Source of the DNA: an archaeon
Lineage (GTDB): Archaea > Thermoproteota > Nitrososphaeria > Nitrososphaerales > UBA183
Length of the DNA: 59,946 bases
Assembly (NCBI GenBank): GCA_021807225.1
Contig: JAKAPI010000003.1
Location: forward strand, 1 to 59,946
Direction: 5' to 3'
The notes beneath the pieces were generated by a model, which saw only the letters and a list, made by a program, of their open reading frames with translations, was not told where the DNA came from and did no database searches. Position 1 is the first letter of the stretch; the number at the start of each line of letters is the position of its first letter. Positions 25,339 through 33,737 of this stretch are shown piece by piece. Both the position numbers and the translations under genes were made by a program.

Positions 25339-25344
25339 GACCGG
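25328..25344. promoter_or_regulatory. Palindrome across the start codon of the DUF4443 regulator
   Basis: CCGGTCAACATGACCGG has perfect 7-bp arms separated by 3 nt and covers the predicted transcription and translation start of the regulator (TATA box at 25358-25367, minus strand). A bound dimer here would block its own transcription. The operator role is inference. Confidence 0.4.
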
Positions 25345-25402
25345 TCGTGGTTGGGTTCTCTATAACCAGTTCCGTCTTGTCAAGAAACTTGGCTACGGAG
25401 AG

Positions 25403-25437
25403 CTTATATCTCGTCTGGCTGGATAATCCAACCAGCC
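25403..25437 (+). promoter_or_regulatory. TATA box and inverted repeat before the ECF S-component gene
   Basis: CTTATATC at 25403-25410 is centred about 32 nt before ATG 25438. Between it and the ATG lie two nested inverted repeats: TGGATAATCCA (25420-25430) and GGCTGG...CCAGCC (25417-25422 with 25432-25437). They cover the expected transcription start, a usual place for a repressor site. The sequence differs from the palindrome at the regulator's own start. Confidence 0.45.
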
Positions 25438-25986
25438 ATGCGAAAGACGGACGTCGCAGTTGTCGCAGTCTTCAGCGCCCTCATCGTGGGGACGGACTTC
25501 GTGCTGGCACCCTTCGTGAGCTTCAAGCTCCTGGACGCCGTCGTCTTCATGGTCGCCTTCGTCTACGGCTTCAGGCAGGGAGCCGCCGTGGCGGTGGTGT
25601 CAGAGGCGGTGTGGAGTGTCGTAAGCCCCTGGGGCCCCGCAGGCGCGATCACCCCGTTTCTTGTCGGAGGGGAACTAATCTTCGCACTGGCAGGGTGGGG
25701 GGCGTCGAAGATGTGGCGGACCGATGGAGCCAGCCCCTATCCGGTGGCGTTCTTCATCGGCGCGACGCTTGCCATCTGCGCCTTCGTATGGGACTTCGCG
25801 GCCAATGCGGCGACCGCTCTGATCTGGTTCGGTCCCGGCTTGAGTCTGTCGCAGCTCCTCACGGTCGAGCTGGCTGGCTTCGTCTTTCCAGTCCCCATGG
25901 CGCACGAGCTGGCTGACTTCGCCCTCGGTACGTTTCTTGCCCCCGCGTCCCTTCTGATCATGCCGAGGCTCAGGAGGGTCCATTGA
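25438..25986 (+). CDS. ECF transporter substrate-binding S component
   Basis: 182 residues with about five to six transmembrane helices. The N-terminal AVFSALIVGTDFVLAPF and VVFMVAFVYGFRQGAAVAVVSEAVWSV correspond to the first three helices of ECF S-components, including the AxxxA-type contact face. S-components bind vitamins or metals and use a separate energising module (A, A', T), which is not in this window. It overlaps the downstream DUF4430-like gene by TTGA. Confidence 0.75.
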   Translation: MRKTDVAVVAVFSALIVGTDFVLAPFVSFKLLDAVVFMVAFVYGFRQGAAVAVVSEAVWSVVSPWGPAGAITPFLVGGELIFALAGWGASKMWRTDGASPYPVAFFIGATLAICAFVWDFAANAATALIWFGPGLSLSQLLTVELAGFVFPVPMAHELADFALGTFLAPASLLIMPRLRRVH

Positions 25987-26669
25987 CCGTCACCAAGCCT
26001 GTCTTCTATGGGGTGGCCGTGGTGCTCGTAGCATTCCTTCTGGTCAGTTCTTCCCTGGCGGCGGTGTACTTCGGCGAATACCAGCAGGAAAAGTCGCTCG
26101 ACATGAAGCACCAGACCGAACTGTCCCTGGCGCTCGCCAACTACAACTCCCTCCTCTCGCTCTACAACTACAGTCTTGGCTACTACAACCAGACGCTCTC
26201 CCTGCTCGCCGGCGCGGTGTCGAACCTGAACACGAGCACCCCCGCCTATCGCACCGCTGCGTCCGACCTCGCTTCGCTCTGGTCGTCGTACCAGGCGCTT
26301 GCGAATGGATACGGCCACAGGGCGCTGGTCTACAACGTGCACATGCTGGTAGACTACGGCAACGGGACGAGCAGGTGGTACAACGACTCCACGGCCCAGC
26401 CAGGGTGGAATGGGTACGTGGTCACCCTGGTGCTGCTGCGAGGAGACGTCCAGGCGACGTGGTATCCTCAGTACGGAGAGCATTTCGTGACAGGAATCAA
26501 CGGGGTCAACCAGACTTCGAGCACCGCTTGGTTCATCTGGGAGTTCTCCAACGGCGGGTGGGCTCCGTCCGAAAGCGGCTCCGATCAGCTTCAGGTGGTG
26601 AACGGGACGGTATTGGCGTGGACCCTATGCGGCTACGATGCCAGCTTCAACCCGGCGTGCACGCCCTAG
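25983..26669 (+). CDS. Membrane-anchored extracellular protein, DUF4430-like
   Basis: 228 residues: one N-terminal hydrophobic anchor (residues 8-30), an Asn/Tyr/Ser-rich linker, and a C-terminal domain ending in FSNGGWAP..SGSDQLQVVNGTVLAWTLCGYD, which resembles the DUF4430 domain related to the C-terminal half of transcobalamin. Translationally coupled to the ECF S-component. Together they may capture and import a corrinoid, which would serve the B12-dependent RNR in this genome; that link is inference. Confidence 0.6.
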   Translation: MTVTKPVFYGVAVVLVAFLLVSSSLAAVYFGEYQQEKSLDMKHQTELSLALANYNSLLSLYNYSLGYYNQTLSLLAGAVSNLNTSTPAYRTAASDLASLWSSYQALANGYGHRALVYNVHMLVDYGNGTSRWYNDSTAQPGWNGYVVTLVLLRGDVQATWYPQYGEHFVTGINGVNQTSSTAWFIWEFSNGGWAPSESGSDQLQVVNGTVLAWTLCGYDASFNPACTP

Positions 26670-26910
26670 GGCACGGACACCCTCGAGCGCAATCATCGAG
26701 ATTTCGGTCAGCCGACGGAAAACAGAGAAGGCGGTCCCCTGAACCTCATTCCCTTCGGCCCGTCGAGCCTGATGTGCCTGCTGCGCCTGTTCATGGCCCT
26801 GTGACATCGCCAGCCGCAGTTGAACAGGGGAATCAACGATTGCTGACCAAAGGCTCAACTGCGAGCACAAGACGCGATGTCTTAAGTGACCGGGGATAGC
26901 CGAAAGCCCA

Positions 26911-27264
26911 TTGGACACGACACCGGACAAAGTGAAGGCCTATGTCGTCGCGCTGATATTGGACTCGAACCCGGAGGAGGCGATCAAGCTCCTCTCAAAG
27001 TGGTATGGGGTCTCTGTCCCCAAGCTCGGGGTCGGAGTGGTCGAAGGCAGGACGAAGCGGGTCGCCGCGGTATATTCTCAGAACAGGAAGGAGATACTCG
27101 CCGCGAAGCGAGAGTACCTCTACGAGCCCTTCGTCATGATACACGAATACTACCATCACCTCAGGTCGGTGAGCGGGAAGCACAGGGGGACAGAGAAGCA
27201 GGCAGACAGGTTCGCCCTGGACTTCATCGCAGCCTACCGGAAGGCAGCGGGCGGCGTCCTCTGA
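26911..27264 (+). CDS. Small zinc metallopeptidase-like protein (ImmA/IrrE-type)
   Basis: 117 residues containing HEYYHH, an HExxH zinc motif, followed 15 residues later by EKQADRFALDFI, where the Glu is the third ligand as in M78 peptidases. No helix-turn-helix partner is adjacent. TTG 26911 lies 26 nt from GTCTTAAGTG, so translation is leaderless. The 240 nt upstream (26670-26910) hold no gene I can support. Confidence 0.7.
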   Translation: MDTTPDKVKAYVVALILDSNPEEAIKLLSKWYGVSVPKLGVGVVEGRTKRVAAVYSQNRKEILAAKREYLYEPFVMIHEYYHHLRSVSGKHRGTEKQADRFALDFIAAYRKAAGGVL

Positions 27265-27266
27265 CG

Positions 27267-27416
27267 TCAGACCGCCGACCAGATCGCGTCGTCGTCCGAG
27301 AGCTCGACGTACCCGCACCGCTCGCATCGGAGCCCCCTGATGACAGTCTCCTTGCCACTGCGGCCGAGTCGCTTCTCGTATTCGAGCATCTGGCCCGCGT
27401 GACACCTCTCGCACAT
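27267..27416 (-). CDS. 49-residue zinc-ribbon protein
   Basis: Starts MCERCHAG and has a second knuckle CERCGYVE, giving C-x2-C...C-x2-C with a basic loop between. ATG 27416 sits about 31 nt from TTATTACA (27443-27450, minus strand), supporting a short leader. The frame continues upstream over the HIT gene, but that part has no coding character. The stop lies 2 nt beyond the convergent metallopeptidase stop. Function unknown. Confidence 0.6.
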   Translation of the reverse strand: MCERCHAGQMLEYEKRLGRSGKETVIRGLRCERCGYVELSDDDAIWSAV

Positions 27417-27499
27417 CAAACGGCGTCCGCGCCCCCGTGCGTGTAATAAGAAGGGCCCCGCGGAAAGGTTTACGTGAAGTTGCTGCACAGAAACCCGGG

Positions 27500-27961
27500 A
27501 TGAAACCGACGAGGCGGCTCCCCCTGTCGCCACCCAACGAGGGACCCGAGAGTTGCATCTTCTGCCAGATAGTGTCCCGGAAGGCGCCCTCCAACGTCGT
27601 CTATGAAGACGCCAGGCACATAGCGTTCCTAGACATCTATCCGTTCTCGAAGGGGCACACCCTGGTTTGTCCCAAGGAGCATGGCGAGACTGTCTGGGAC
27701 ATGAAGGAGACAGACATCGCCGACCTGTTCCAGGTGGCATCCAAGGTCTCGAAGGCGGTGGTGACAGCCGTCGAGGCGGATGGGTTCAGGTTCGTCCAGA
27801 ACAACGGGGAAGCGGCCAACCAGGTTGTGGCCCACGTGCACGTCCATGTAATCCCGGTCAAGATGGAGGACAAGGGAAGGTTCTCCGACCGCAGGCGGTT
27901 CGCTCCGGCTGAGATGGAAGAGACTGCGCGCCTGATCAGGACAGAGATGGCCAGGAGCTAG
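27500..27961 (+). CDS. HIT-family nucleotide hydrolase/transferase
   Basis: 153 residues. Histidine triad HVHVHVIP near the C-terminus, the N-terminal CIFCQIVSRKAPSNVVYED block with Cys pair, and SKGHTLVCPKEH. HIT proteins hydrolyse nucleotide phosphoramidates or dinucleoside polyphosphates. ATG 27500 is preferred over GTG 27437 because GGTTTACG lies about 30 nt upstream and the extra N-terminus is not family-like. Convergent with the CAP-domain gene (4-nt overlap). Confidence 0.9.
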   Translation: MKPTRRLPLSPPNEGPESCIFCQIVSRKAPSNVVYEDARHIAFLDIYPFSKGHTLVCPKEHGETVWDMKETDIADLFQVASKVSKAVVTAVEADGFRFVQNNGEAANQVVAHVHVHVIPVKMEDKGRFSDRRRFAPAEMEETARLIRTEMARS

Positions 27962-29142
27962 GGGACGAACACCGAAATCGTCGTGAGCGCCGAGTCGGTG
28001 CTCGACCCTGTGATCAGGTAGACAGTGTAGACCCCCGGCCCGTAGTTCCGGATGAAGGGCTCGAGCGAGAACGATATGCTCACGGCGCTCTGGTTGAAGG
28101 TCCATACATCGGCGCACACTGTGGTCCCGCTGGTGAACTGGCCGCACCCCCCGAAGACGCCCGAGGGAGGGAGCACGCCCCCGACGAGGGTGCCGGGGCC
28201 ATAGTCGTGCGGCGCGCTGTCGAGCTGGCTCCTTGTCTGGGCCGTGGGGGTGCTGTCGAACCCTATGTAGATCGAGTCCGCCTTGGGGGTACCCGGGATG
28301 GGCGTCCCCCTCATGGTGACGTAGTACGGGTTTGAACCTGACGAACCTGTGGTAGTGAAGTTGAGCGCGATGTAGTCATTCTCGAACTCCTCGTCGAAGA
28401 AGACGTGGGTGCTGTTGTAGGCGACGCCGATGGAGACGAAGTTGTGGAGCGGGTCGAGGATGTTGTACCTGTGGCCGTTGTTGCAGCAGGCCGCGTCGTT
28501 GTACACCATGGAGTGTTCCAAGAACTGGATCGCCTGCTCGACGGCAGAGGTCGTGGTGTAGTGCGGGAGCGAATAGGACAGGTAGGCGACGTTCTCGGAG
28601 TCGGCTCCCCTGCCTCCCAGCAGCGAATACCGCATGTAGGGCTTGTATCCCTGGACGTCATAGTGACCGAAGTAGCCGTAGTAAAGCATCGAATCGGCGT
28701 GCTGCTGGGCGGCCTGGTTGAAGCCCAGGGAGACGGGGCTGGAGCCGTTCGCCGCCCGATCCGCGTTGATCTGGTTGAGCGCGTATTCGGCCAGGGCACA
28801 GTAGTCACTGGGATACGAGATGGTGGCCACGCTTCCGTTGATGTTGGGCGAGGTGAGCGGCCGGACCGACACGACGCTCGAGCAGTTGGTCGAAGTGACG
28901 AACCCGCCGCCCGAGCCCCCGGTCACCGTGCCGCCGTTCGTCGTCCCGCTGCCCTCCAGTCCTGAGACTAACGAATAACCCCGCCTGAGTCCCTCGGAGA
29001 GGTACGGGGCAGCCACGACGAAAGCTGAAAGGAGGATTAGAGCCGCGATGATCATCGCCGCTGCCCTGCGTCCCTTCCGCTCGGGGACAATCGGGGCCTC
29101 GGCCGCGGAGCCCTCCGGGGCGGCCCGGATGCTGAACTTCAA
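27958..29142 (-). CDS. Membrane-anchored CAP/SCP-domain surface protein
   Basis: 394 residues: a short basic cytoplasmic start, one transmembrane helix (about residues 28-50), a Gly/Thr/Ser-rich linker, and a CAP domain (about 110-255) with LNQINADRAANGSSPV, QQHADSMLYYGYFGHYD (active-site His) and a second histidine in NGHRYNILDPLHNFVSIGV. A beta-rich C-terminal domain follows. CAP proteins are extracellular; catalytic activity is uncertain. TTG 29142 is leaderless behind GGCTTATAATCG. Confidence 0.82.
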   Translation of the reverse strand: MKFSIRAAPEGSAAEAPIVPERKGRRAAAMIIAALILLSAFVVAAPYLSEGLRRGYSLVSGLEGSGTTNGGTVTGGSGGGFVTSTNCSSVVSVRPLTSPNINGSVATISYPSDYCALAEYALNQINADRAANGSSPVSLGFNQAAQQHADSMLYYGYFGHYDVQGYKPYMRYSLLGGRGADSENVAYLSYSLPHYTTTSAVEQAIQFLEHSMVYNDAACCNNGHRYNILDPLHNFVSIGVAYNSTHVFFDEEFENDYIALNFTTTGSSGSNPYYVTMRGTPIPGTPKADSIYIGFDSTPTAQTRSQLDSAPHDYGPGTLVGGVLPPSGVFGGCGQFTSGTTVCADVWTFNQSAVSISFSLEPFIRNYGPGVYTVYLITGSSTDSALTTISVFVP

Positions 29143-29239
29143 CTTGGAGCTCTGCCCGCGCCCCTCGATTATAAGCCAACTGAATTTCTGCGTTGTTCAA
29201 CGGCGTGCCGGCCCGCGGTTTCTCTGCCGGAGAGGTCGG

Positions 29240-29887
29240 CTAGGCTGTGAGGCCTTCTCTTTCGTCCTGGGCGAACACGCTGGCGGGGATCTCGGGGAAG
29301 CTTTCCCTCATCCTCTGCTCGGCGACCACCGATGCCTCTTCGAGGACCTTCTGGGCATCCTCGTTGGCTGCGTCGAAGTTGAGAGAGATGCCTCCCGTGG
29401 TGCCTGCGTCCACCAAGACGCTGCTGAGGAGGCCCGAGAGCTCGCCGATCTCCTTGTCGGCCTCCGGGAGCGCCATGCGGAGGTCCTCCTTCATGTTTCT
29501 GATGACGGAGACCGCCGGGGCGAGCGTGTTGGCGATTTCGCCGAGGTCGTTGATTGTCCCGAGCCTCAGGGAAATCTGCTCCAGGGCGAGCTGAGCCTGG
29601 GTGACCATCTTCCCCATCTTCCTCACCTCAGTGAGCTCGTTGGCGTAGACCGCCGCGTGCTGCGTGTCGTGCTTCGCGAGAGAGGATACCACGTTCTTGA
29701 AGATGGTGGCGTCGCGCTGCTTGATCCTGTTGACAGTCCCGTCGAGCTGCGATATGAGAAGCTTGACCTGCCTGTTTGCTTGCTCGAGCTGCGGCTTCAG
29801 GGGTGCCGCCTGTCGCACCGTCCCCTTGAGCCTGTCCACGAGGCCGGGCCCCTGGTCCTTCCTATCCCATCTGGAAGAGAAGCTCAT
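29240..29887 (-). CDS. ESCRT-III-like protein of the Snf7/CdvB family
   Basis: 215 residues, all helical: basic first helix (RLKGTVRQAAPLKPQLEQA), long helices with LLISQLDGTVNRIKQRDATIFKNVVSSL, AVYANELTEVRKMGKMVTQAQLALEQISLRL and an acidic C-terminal part. This is the Snf7 core of archaeal CdvB proteins, which polymerise at membranes during division or vesicle release. The winged helix that lets CdvB bind CdvA is absent, so it looks like a CdvB1/B2-type paralogue. Near the end SFPEIPASVF resembles a proline-based MIT-interacting motif. Confidence 0.85.
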   Translation of the reverse strand: MSFSSRWDRKDQGPGLVDRLKGTVRQAAPLKPQLEQANRQVKLLISQLDGTVNRIKQRDATIFKNVVSSLAKHDTQHAAVYANELTEVRKMGKMVTQAQLALEQISLRLGTINDLGEIANTLAPAVSVIRNMKEDLRMALPEADKEIGELSGLLSSVLVDAGTTGGISLNFDAANEDAQKVLEEASVVAEQRMRESFPEIPASVFAQDEREGLTA

Positions 29888-30009
29888 GCGTAGTCATCAG
29901 TGCCTTCATGGTTCCAATATACCGTAGGCTCTAATCGGCGTGCCAGTTTGAAGAATTATTGTTGACAGCGGTGCCGGTCGCTCATCCTGAAATACAGAAG
30001 AGCGGCGGC

Positions 30010-30726
30010 GTGACTCCGTTGAAGTTCCAGGGCGGGCTGGCGTTTCTTACGGCGGGGGAGATGGCGGACGCGGACAGGTTCGCGATCGACGCGGTGGGGA
30101 TAGGGGTGGACTCGCTGATGGAGAACGCAGGGAGGAAGACGGCAGAGATGGCGCTGCGCCTTCTGGGAGGTGACGTCGCCGGCAAGAAGATAGAGGTTCT
30201 GGTGGGGCGGGGGAACAACGGAGGAGACGGGCTGGTGGCCGCCAGGCACATCCACAACTGGGGCGGAGATGTCACCGTGGTCCTCGGAGACGGCAGTGCC
30301 GCGCTGAGGGACCCCGCCGCGAAGCAGTTCGCCACAGTAGAGAAGATGGGAGTCAGGACGAGGGCGCCGGACGATGACCTTGAGGGGGAGCTGATTGTCG
30401 ACGCGCTCCTCGGGTACGGGGCCAGGGGGAGCCCCAGGGAACCCCTTGCCGGGCTGATCAGGAGGGCGACTGCTTCGAAGTTACCTATCCTTGCGGTGGA
30501 TATCCCGTCGGGGCTCGATGCGACGACGGGGGAGCCCGGGGAACCCTGCGTGACGGCAAGGGCGACGGTGACCTTCGGGCTCCCGAAGACCGGCTTCCTC
30601 GACGCCAGGGCGAAGGGACACCTCGGAGACCTATACGTGGCCGACATCTCGCTCCCAAAGGCGATCTACGAGAAGTACTCCTGTCCAGGGGTGTTTTCAA
30701 GAGGAGGACTGATCAGGGTCTGGTAG
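30010..30726 (+). CDS. nnrE: NAD(P)H-hydrate epimerase (YjeF_N domain)
   Basis: Epimerises damaged NAD(P)HX so that it can be repaired. Motifs: FLTAGEMADADRFAID, SLMENAGRK, VLVGRGNNGGDGLVAARHI (phosphate-binding loop), VDALLGYGARG, LAVDIPSGLDATTG and FGLPKTGFL. Only the epimerase half is present (239 residues); the dehydratase domain often fused in archaea is missing, so it must be elsewhere. The frame opens at TTG 29959; GTG 30010 gives the more family-like start, but the choice is uncertain. Confidence 0.88.
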   Translation: MTPLKFQGGLAFLTAGEMADADRFAIDAVGIGVDSLMENAGRKTAEMALRLLGGDVAGKKIEVLVGRGNNGGDGLVAARHIHNWGGDVTVVLGDGSAALRDPAAKQFATVEKMGVRTRAPDDDLEGELIVDALLGYGARGSPREPLAGLIRRATASKLPILAVDIPSGLDATTGEPGEPCVTARATVTFGLPKTGFLDARAKGHLGDLYVADISLPKAIYEKYSCPGVFSRGGLIRVW

Positions 30727-30773
30727 GCGGGAGCATGGAACGCTTTTCAAGCGAGCATAGGAGAACCTGGAAC

Positions 30774-30950
30774 GTGAAAAGCCAGGCCGACCAGATGAAG
30801 TGCCCGAAGTGCGGGCGCTTCGACCTGAAGGAGACGGGCCAGGGCATATCCTGCCGGGTCTGCGGATACACCCTATCGCCGGGGGAAGGCGACAGGTTCA
30901 GGCTCTACAAGCTCCTGAAGGAAGAGGAGAAGGGAACCAAGCGTCCCTAG
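30774..30950 (+). CDS. Small zinc-ribbon protein
   Basis: 58 residues with CPKCGRFDL and CRVCGYTLS, a C-x2-C...C-x2-C ribbon like those of transcription or ribosomal accessory proteins, and a charged C-terminal helix. GTG 30774 fits a TATA-like GCTTTTCAAG about 28 nt upstream; ATG 30735 is the longer alternative. It follows nnrE on the same strand and overlaps the convergent methyltransferase by 4 nt. Function unknown. Confidence 0.6.
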   Translation: MKSQADQMKCPKCGRFDLKETGQGISCRVCGYTLSPGEGDRFRLYKLLKEEEKGTKRP

Positions 30951-31585
30951 GCCCTTCTGAACACGAAGACCGACCAGACCCATCCGGACGGGGACCTCGA
31001 AACCAGCCTGAACCCATTTGCCTGCAGCGCCTCTCTGATCCTCCTGGTAGGATGCACGAAGAACCTGAAGCCGTCGCGCCCGAAGACAAGTCCCTGCAGT
31101 GGGAGGAAGAGCCTCAACACCCTCGTGGCGAAGCGGGCATCGTCAGGCACGGCGATGGCGTAGAAGGCCTCGGCGGCCGAGCTGGAGTTGTCGATCAGGG
31201 CTTCCAAGCCAGGGTAGCAGCAGAGGACGCCGTCCAGGATTACCATCTTGGAGCTCGGCAGCTTCGAGGAGGCTCCGTCGCCGACCTGGAATGAAGCCAG
31301 CCCGGAGAGGCCCTTGACAGCCGCCAGGCTGCTGGCCATCTGAATCATCTTGGGCGACAGGTCGATGCCTACTGCCCCCGAGGCGCCGCGGCGGAGGAGT
31401 TCGAGTGCAAGTGCACCGAAGCCGCACCCCACATCTAGGACGGTCGACCCCTTTAGTCCGTTCTCAGTCAGGGCTTCCGCGATGGAGAGAGCGGGCGCGC
31501 CCAACCCCTTCTTCTCGTAGCCCCGGAACATCCTCTGGGACTGACGGTCGAAGCAGCATGAAATCCCGGCGGTTTCCCTGTCCAT
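30947..31585 (-). CDS. SAM-dependent methyltransferase, class I
   Basis: 212 residues. N-terminal CCFDRQSQRMFRGYEKKGLG is typical of a subgroup of Mg-protoporphyrin-like methyltransferases. Motif I is VLDVGCGFGALALEL, followed by VGIDLSPKMIQMAS and ILDGVLCCYPGLEALI. The substrate cannot be read. ATG 31585 lies 26 nt from GTGCTTATCTCC on the minus strand, giving a leaderless start, and is divergent from the small membrane protein. Confidence 0.82.
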   Translation of the reverse strand: MDRETAGISCCFDRQSQRMFRGYEKKGLGAPALSIAEALTENGLKGSTVLDVGCGFGALALELLRRGASGAVGIDLSPKMIQMASSLAAVKGLSGLASFQVGDGASSKLPSSKMVILDGVLCCYPGLEALIDNSSSAAEAFYAIAVPDDARFATRVLRLFLPLQGLVFGRDGFRFFVHPTRRIREALQANGFRLVSRSPSGWVWSVFVFRRA

Positions 31586-31667
31586 CTATGCTGGGCGGGG
31601 CGTGGCTGGAGATAAGCACGCCTGGGCCCCGCAAGCGTTTAACCTGCCCCCGGCGCGCGTCTTCGGG

Positions 31668-31877
31668 TTGTCGGTTAGGGTAAGCCCGATTTCAAAGTCA
31701 GCCGCGATCCTGATCATCGTCATCGGAGCGTTCGTGCTCCTGACGGGGCTGGTCGCGGGGGTCCTGCTCAACGAAGTGGTGGGGGCCGCCTTCATGCTCC
31801 TGGGAGTGATCCTCTATGGACTGCTGCTCAGGCTCACCCGGAAGCTCAGATCTGATGACTCGCGAGCGGCCCGCTAG
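31668..31877 (+). CDS. Small two-helix membrane protein
   Basis: 69 residues with two transmembrane helices (ILIIVIGAFVLLTGLVAGVLL and a second AAFMLLGVILYGLLL) and a basic tail RLTRKLRSDDSRAAR. Longer frames exist from 31602, but TTG 31668 is about 30 nt from GCGTTTAACC, the usual leaderless spacing here, and removes a non-hydrophobic Pro/Arg-rich start. No family recognised. Confidence 0.55.
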   Translation: MSVRVSPISKSAAILIIVIGAFVLLTGLVAGVLLNEVVGAAFMLLGVILYGLLLRLTRKLRSDDSRAAR

Positions 31878-32404
31878 GTCGCAGGCTGGGTGGGGGAGAA
31901 CCTGTGCTTCAGGTTCCGATCCCAGATTCTTCCCGCGAGGTACCCTCCTATCGCCCCGCTGAGCGTTCCGACGAGCAGGACCGGCAGATACACGTCCACG
32001 AACGGCGCGGTCATACCGAAGCCCAGAGCTATGAACGCGTAGGTCGCGGACAGGCCTGTGATGACAGAGCTCAGGCTCAGGGCCGCGACCAGCCTCTTGG
32101 GTCGGACTTTCCCTTCGGACTTGACCCTGAACAGTACGCTGAATACGTCCACTAGCACTCCATAGAATAGGGCCACCGCCAGCGCGAACGGCCCGAACGC
32201 GAGCTGGAAAGGAGTCTCGACCAGCCCGTTGATGAGGCCGGTGTAGGTCGCACCGCCCGGCCCGAGAAGGATGAAGCTGAGGGAGAGTATGATGGCCTCG
32301 AACACGATCAGTGTGTCGCCGACCTCGAAAGGAAGAGCACCATATACCACACCAATCAGGACGCCGAAGAGTGTGGCCGTGATCAGCTTCCTTGTATTCA
32401 CCAA
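31874..32404 (-). CDS. Polytopic membrane protein, possible ECF S-component
   Basis: 176 residues with about five to six helices; the first (LITATLFGVLIGVVYGALPF) and the central GGATYTGLINGLVETPFQLAFGPFALAVALFYG region look like vitamin-type ECF S-components, but no diagnostic motif is present. A transporter role is inference. Start TTG 32404 or GTG 32401, downstream of GTTAAATACAG. Convergent with the small membrane protein (4-nt overlap). Confidence 0.6.
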   Translation of the reverse strand: MVNTRKLITATLFGVLIGVVYGALPFEVGDTLIVFEAIILSLSFILLGPGGATYTGLINGLVETPFQLAFGPFALAVALFYGVLVDVFSVLFRVKSEGKVRPKRLVAALSLSSVITGLSATYAFIALGFGMTAPFVDVYLPVLLVGTLSGAIGGYLAGRIWDRNLKHRFSPTQPAT

Positions 32405-32435
32405 GCGGGTGAGCAGTGGGAGGAACGCCTCGGAC

Positions 32436-32458
32436 TGTATTTAACGTTAATTATAATG
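32436..32458. promoter_or_regulatory. Bidirectional promoter with TTAACGTTAA palindrome
   Basis: The perfect palindrome TTAACGTTAA (32441-32450) is flanked by GTTAAATACAG read on the minus strand, about 36 nt from the membrane-protein start, and TTAATTATAATG read on the plus strand upstream of the flavin oxidase. It probably serves both divergent genes. Confidence 0.5.
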
Positions 32459-32525
32459 ACCGGACCGCGCCAAGAAACGGATATCCCCTGCCAGAGCCAA
32501 GACCAGGCGTTGGCGGAGTCCACAG

Positions 32526-33704
32526 TTGGCACTTAGCCAGGAAGTCAGGCGGCCGGGCCCGTTCAACGGGCGGAGCCGATGGGACGCGATCGTGGTGGGC
32601 TGCGGGGTCATGGGGTCCTCGGTGACCTACAACCTTGCCAGGAAAGGCATCAGGACGCTCAACATAGAGAGGTTCGGGGTGAACCACGAGTTCGGGTCGT
32701 CCCACGGCCAGACGAGGATAATCCGGCTGGCGTACTACGAGGACCCGAGATACGTTCCCCTGCTCCGGAGAGCCTTCGACTCTTGGAGGGAGGCCGAGTC
32801 GAGGTCGGGCAAGAAGCTGCTGTTGATGACCGGGGGGCTGATGGTGGGCCGGAGCGATGGGGCGCTGGTGAAGGGGGTCTTGAAGAGCGCCGCGGCCCAT
32901 GGGATCCCCCACGAGGTGCTGTCGGCGCGGGAGGCGCAGGATCGGTTCAGGGCGTTCTCTCTGACCGACGAGTTCGAGGCGGTCTACGAGCGCAACGCTG
33001 GGGTCCTGTTCGCTGAAGAGAGCGTGAGGGCGTTCGTAGGGCTGGGGAGCGAGGCCGGGGCCGAGTTCAGGTTCTCCGAAGAGGTGAAGGGGTGGAAGGC
33101 CGGAGCAGACTCCGTCGAAGTCGAGACGAGCCTCGGGAGGCAGACCGCGCCGAGGTTGATCCTATGCGCCGGTGCCTGGAACGGCCGCCTGCTGGGCGGG
33201 GCCATCCCTCTCCAGTGCGAGAGGCAGGTCCCGTTCTGGTTCTCTTCTGGAGGGAAGGAGGTGTTCACCGCACCGAAGATGCCAGTCTTCATCATGGAAG
33301 AGACGGCCGACTCCTACTACTACGGCATCCCTGAGCTCGGCCATGGCGTCAAGGTTGCACGGACCCACGGTGGTGAGATGGGTGACCCAGACAAGGTCCG
33401 ACGTGAGGTGACAGAGGCTGACGTTGGCCCAGTCAGAGACTTCGTGGCGAAGCGGCTCACGGGACTGGACAGCGTACCGATCGCGTCGACCACCTGCCTG
33501 TACACCAACACCCCGGACCTCAACTTCGTGGTGGGCCCCCTTCCCGGGGAGCCGAAGGTCACCGTCGTAAGCGCCTGCTCGGGGCACGGGTTCAAGTTCG
33601 CCAGCGTGATGGGAGAGATCGCTGCCAACGTGTCTGCGGGAGAGAAGGCAGGGTACGACATTGGATTCCTGAGCCCTGACAGGTTCAGGACGAAGCAAAA
33701 CTGA
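32526..33704 (+). CDS. FAD-dependent amine oxidase of the monomeric sarcosine oxidase family
   Basis: 392 residues. N-terminal FAD-binding fold AIVVGCGVMGSSVTYNLARKG, then GSSHGQTRIIRLAYYEDPRYVPL, a marker of monomeric sarcosine/N-methyltryptophan oxidases. CLYTNTPDLNF contains the cysteine that binds FAD covalently in MSOX, and GHGFKFA is the C-terminal FAD motif. It should oxidise an N-methyl or secondary amine with O2, giving H2O2. Next to hydantoinase genes, sarcosine is a reasonable substrate guess. Start TTG 32526. Confidence 0.85.
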   Translation: MALSQEVRRPGPFNGRSRWDAIVVGCGVMGSSVTYNLARKGIRTLNIERFGVNHEFGSSHGQTRIIRLAYYEDPRYVPLLRRAFDSWREAESRSGKKLLLMTGGLMVGRSDGALVKGVLKSAAAHGIPHEVLSAREAQDRFRAFSLTDEFEAVYERNAGVLFAEESVRAFVGLGSEAGAEFRFSEEVKGWKAGADSVEVETSLGRQTAPRLILCAGAWNGRLLGGAIPLQCERQVPFWFSSGGKEVFTAPKMPVFIMEETADSYYYGIPELGHGVKVARTHGGEMGDPDKVRREVTEADVGPVRDFVAKRLTGLDSVPIASTTCLYTNTPDLNFVVGPLPGEPKVTVVSACSGHGFKFASVMGEIAANVSAGEKAGYDIGFLSPDRFRTKQN

Positions 33705-33737
33705 ACCCCAGGTCCAGCCGACACGGTCCTGTCGAAC

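Noticed and set aside
26670..26910. Possible C/D-box small RNA (CTGATG, CTGA elements) or gene remnant.
   Set aside because: C and D boxes are imperfect and terminal stems are missing; no coding sense on either strand.
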